A stretch of DNA of 8,632 bases, from the NCBI GenBank assembly GCA_903925445.1, contig CAIYFE010000332.1, positions 1-8,632 of the forward strand. Direction: 5' to 3'. This document shows, in pieces, positions 7,360-8,632 of the stretch. Within the stretch, counting starts at the first letter, position 1; each line of letters opens with the position of its first letter. A model generated the notes under the pieces. The model did no database searches. It saw only the letters and a program-made list of their open reading frames with translations, and had not been told where the DNA came from. This DNA comes from an uncultured Burkholderiales bacterium. GTDB taxonomy: Bacteria > Pseudomonadota > Gammaproteobacteria > Burkholderiales > Burkholderiaceae_C. The position numbers and the translations under genes are program-made.

Positions 7360-8454
7360 TCAGCCTCCCGCTTTGGGAAGCTCAACAGGCTTGACCACCG
7401 CGCCAGGACGGGCTTTTTGCAAGCCGTCCACGATCACTTGCTGGCCTTCTTGCAGTCCTTCTTGAATGATCCACTGGTCCCCGCTCATGGCGCCCACTTT
7501 GACAGGCTGAGGCACAACTTTGCCTTGCTCGTCCACCACCAACACATTGGCGCCGTTGGTGCTCATTTGCACTGCGCGTTGTGGCACGCGAATGGCTTTG
7601 TCAATCTTGGCTTGTGGAATGCGAATGCGCACAAAACTGCCCGGCAACAAGTCACGGTTGGGATTGGCAAATTCAGCCCGCAACAAAACAGCGCCGGTGG
7701 TGGTGTCGACCGATTGGTCTGAAAAATTCAAACGTCCTTTTTGCGCGTAAACACTGCCATCGGGCAGGATCAATTCCACTTTGGCTTGGTCGGCAGCGCT
7801 GACTTGCCCGCGTTTGATGGCTTGGCGCAGCGCAAACACATCGCTCTCGCTTTGCGTGAAATTGACGTAGATGGGGTCGAGTTGTTCGATCACGGCCAAG
7901 GGCGTGCTTTCACCGCGCCCCACCAAAGCCCCCACGGTCACCAACTCGTGACCAATGCGTCCGCTGATGGGCGCTGGCACGTAGGCGTTTTCCAAATCCA
8001 AATTGGCTTTGGCGGCCGCAGCTTCGGCTTGTTTGAGCTTGCTCAAGGCAGCATCGAACTCTTGCTGGCTGACCGCTTTGATGTCCAACAAAGATTTGTA
8101 GCGCTCCACAATTTGGCGCGCAGCCGCCTCGTCGGCTTTGGCTGCATCGGCGCCTGCTTTGTAGGTGCGCACATCGATCAAAAACAAGTTGTCGCCCGCT
8201 TTGACTTCTGAGCCCTCGACAAAAAAGCGTTTCTCGACCACGCCTTCCACGCGGGCACGCACCTGCGCAGATCGAATCGCTTGCACGCGACCGGGCAAGT
8301 CTTGCGTGGTGTTGGCGCTTTCCAGCGCCACTTTGATCACATTGACTTCTGCTGGCGGAGGCGCTGGCGGAGCAGATTTGGCATCGGGGGACGGGTTGCA
8401 AGCAGCCAAGCTCAAAGCAGCCGCCACAGTCAAAGCAAGCGAGTGGAATTTCAT
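7360..8454 (-). CDS. RND efflux periplasmic adaptor lipoprotein (membrane fusion protein, AcrA/MexA type)
   Basis: This protein links the RND pump to the outer-membrane channel in the periplasm. It has 364 residues, normal for the family. The signal peptide ends in LAAC with the lipidated Cys at 19, followed by a Pro/Ala-rich linker (21-35). Domains in order: first lipoyl half (about 63-93, VRARVEGVVEKRFFVEGSEV), alpha-hairpin (about 98-157, RYKSLL then AVSQQEFDAAL, apparently the same length as in MexA), second lipoyl half with APISGRIG (161-168), beta-barrel (QLDPIYVNFTQS 191-202; TTTGAVLLRAEF 251-262; LLPGSFVRIRIP 269-280; VPQRAVQ 290-296) and a membrane-proximal domain to about 355. I chose ATG 8454 because it begins the signal peptide. 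An in-frame TTG at 8463 is less likely, and neither has a clear Shine-Dalgarno sequence. It is the first gene of the four-gene unit, 4 bases before the pump start. Confidence 0.96.
   Translation of the reverse strand: MKFHSLALTVAAALSLAACNPSPDAKSAPPAPPPAEVNVIKVALESANTTQDLPGRVQAIRSAQVRARVEGVVEKRFFVEGSEVKAGDNLFLIDVRTYKAGADAAKADEAAARQIVERYKSLLDIKAVSQQEFDAALSKLKQAEAAAAKANLDLENAYVPAPISGRIGHELVTVGALVGRGESTPLAVIEQLDPIYVNFTQSESDVFALRQAIKRGQVSAADQAKVELILPDGSVYAQKGRLNFSDQSVDTTTGAVLLRAEFANPNRDLLPGSFVRIRIPQAKIDKAIRVPQRAVQMSTNGANVLVVDEQGKVVPQPVKVGAMSGDQWIIQEGLQEGQQVIVDGLQKARPGAVVKPVELPKAGG
7364..7369 (-). promoter_or_regulatory. Ribosome binding site fixing the RND pump start
   Basis: The minus strand reads GGGAGG, 8 bases before the ATG at 7355, and lies inside the last codons of the adaptor gene. 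It decides the start at 7355 in favour of the family-typical N-terminus MFAKFFIDRP over the in-frame ATG at 7385. Confidence 0.82.
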
Positions 8455-8478
8455 AGGTGCCAAAGTAATAAAGTGACG

Positions 8479-8510
8479 ATTCTAGGCATCCCTTGAAATC
8501 ATCATTTCAA
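8479..8510 (-). promoter_or_regulatory. Possible promoter of the efflux unit (weak call)
   Basis: On the minus strand TAGAAT (8479-8484, one mismatch to TATAAT) could be a -10 box, giving an untranslated leader of roughly 20 bases before the adaptor ATG. The nearest -35-like hexamer is TTGAAA (8505-8510), but the spacer is 20 bases instead of about 17. A 19-20 base spacer is characteristic of promoters activated by MerR-family regulators. The TTGAAA also forms part of the palindrome at 8493-8510, so a bound regulator would contact it. This rests on pattern matching only. Confidence 0.3.
8493..8510. repeat. Perfect 7-bp palindrome, candidate operator
   Basis: TTGAAAT and ATTTCAA face each other across the 4-base centre CATC. 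The site lies 39 bases upstream of the adaptor ATG, overlaps the only reasonable -35-like hexamer, and is too weak and AT-rich to be a terminator. Size and position fit a binding site for a dimeric repressor or activator. The regulator is not in the window. Confidence 0.45.
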
Positions 8511-8523
8511 ACGGGAAATCTTT

Positions 8524-8557
8524 ACAAAAGCTCAACATTCTCAACTCCAGCTTTTGT
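8524..8557. repeat. 9-bp inverted repeat with 16-base spacer, upstream of the efflux unit
   Basis: ACAAAAGCT (8524-8532) is the exact reverse complement of AGCTTTTGT (8549-8557). The spacer (8533-8548) overlaps a direct repeat of CTCAAC (8531-8536 and 8540-8545, 9-base period). No T tract follows the right arm, so a terminator is unlikely. It could be a regulator site or form a transcript hairpin if transcription begins further right. Confidence 0.4.
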
Positions 8558-8598
8558 CTATCACTTCTATAAATATTGATTTTTTTATAAACTTTCAG

Positions 8599-8615
8599 AT
8601 TAATACCAAATTAAT
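8599..8615. repeat. ATTAAT-N5-ATTAAT dyad, possible LysR-type box
   Basis: Two copies of the self-complementary hexamer ATTAAT start 11 bases apart, about one helical turn, forming a dyad that contains a T-N11-A pattern (T8601, A8613) as in LysR-family sites. The surroundings are very AT-rich, so chance occurrence is quite possible. If real, it would suit a divergent LysR-type regulator gene beyond the right edge. Confidence 0.22.
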
Positions 8616-8632
8616 AATATCTCCAACAGATA

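Larger units (their letters stand above)
8455..8632. promoter_or_regulatory. AT-rich non-coding leader and presumed control region of the efflux unit
   Basis: From the adaptor start to the right edge no plausible gene is present on either strand, and base composition turns sharply AT-rich compared with the coding part, most of all from about 8560. The region holds a short palindrome (8493-8510), a longer-spaced inverted repeat (8524-8557) and an ATTAAT dyad (8599-8615). It must contain the promoter of the minus-strand efflux unit unless transcription enters from further right. It may also hold a promoter for a divergent gene outside the window, often a local regulator in such pumps, but no such gene is visible. 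Confidence 0.6.

Noticed and set aside
7356..7385. Upstream in-frame ATG of the RND pump
   Set aside because: It would add ten polar residues before the family-standard N-terminus and overlap the adaptor gene. The GGGAGG site points to 7355.
8569..8590. The run of seven T near 8580 as a terminator for a plus-strand transcript
   Set aside because: No GC-rich hairpin comes directly before it. The inverted repeat at 8524-8557 is separated from it by more than 20 bases.
8568..8600. Promoter on the minus strand with CTGAAA and TATTTA boxes at 17-base spacing
   Set aside because: Only partial matches in a very AT-rich stretch where such hexamers arise by chance; not listed as a feature.
1..8632. 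CRISPR array, transposon ends, tRNA or phage genes
   Set aside because: No regularly spaced repeats, terminal inverted repeats with a transposase, cloverleaf-like sequence or phage-type proteins were seen in the window.

Overview
The window looks like a chromosomal segment from a Gram-negative proteobacterium. Two lipoprotein signal peptides, a tripartite RND efflux system and a TRAP transporter all require or imply an outer membrane. The moderately GC-rich coding sequence, the heavy use of TTG for leucine and the protein flavour suggest a betaproteobacterium of the order Burkholderiales, perhaps a Comamonadaceae freshwater type. That placement is inference from composition, not a database result. 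Coding density is high: six genes, all transport proteins, fill bases 1-8454.

Left part (1-1787, plus strand): the 3' portion of a TRAP transporter small membrane subunit (DctQ type, cut by the left edge) overlaps by 4 bp the complete large permease subunit (DctM type). The periplasmic binding protein (DctP type) is not in the window, so the substrate cannot be read; C4-dicarboxylates and other organic acids are typical. A strong hairpin with A and T tracts on both sides (1811-1847) ends this unit. It can also serve the convergent unit on the other strand.

Right part (8454-1857, minus strand): a tightly packed four-gene unit in transcription order. It encodes a periplasmic adaptor lipoprotein (AcrA/MexA type), an RND inner-membrane pump (AcrB/MexB type, HAE-1 class), an outer-membrane factor lipoprotein (OprM/NodT type) and an AEC-family permease (auxin efflux carrier / malonate transporter family). 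The junctions are a 4-bp gap, an 8-bp overlap and a 4-bp ATGA overlap. The first three genes form a complete proton-driven pump spanning inner membrane, periplasm and outer membrane. The fourth, a cytoplasmic-membrane carrier, is the unusual member: it appears translationally coupled to the channel gene and could feed organic anions into the periplasm for the pump, though that is a hypothesis.

Right edge (8455-8632): an AT-rich non-coding leader upstream of the adaptor gene, containing several inverted repeats that may be operators. No regulator gene is visible; one may lie just beyond the right edge. Nothing in the window is a mobile element, CRISPR array or RNA gene. I see no wholly new system; the main point of interest is the AEC carrier inside an RND efflux operon.
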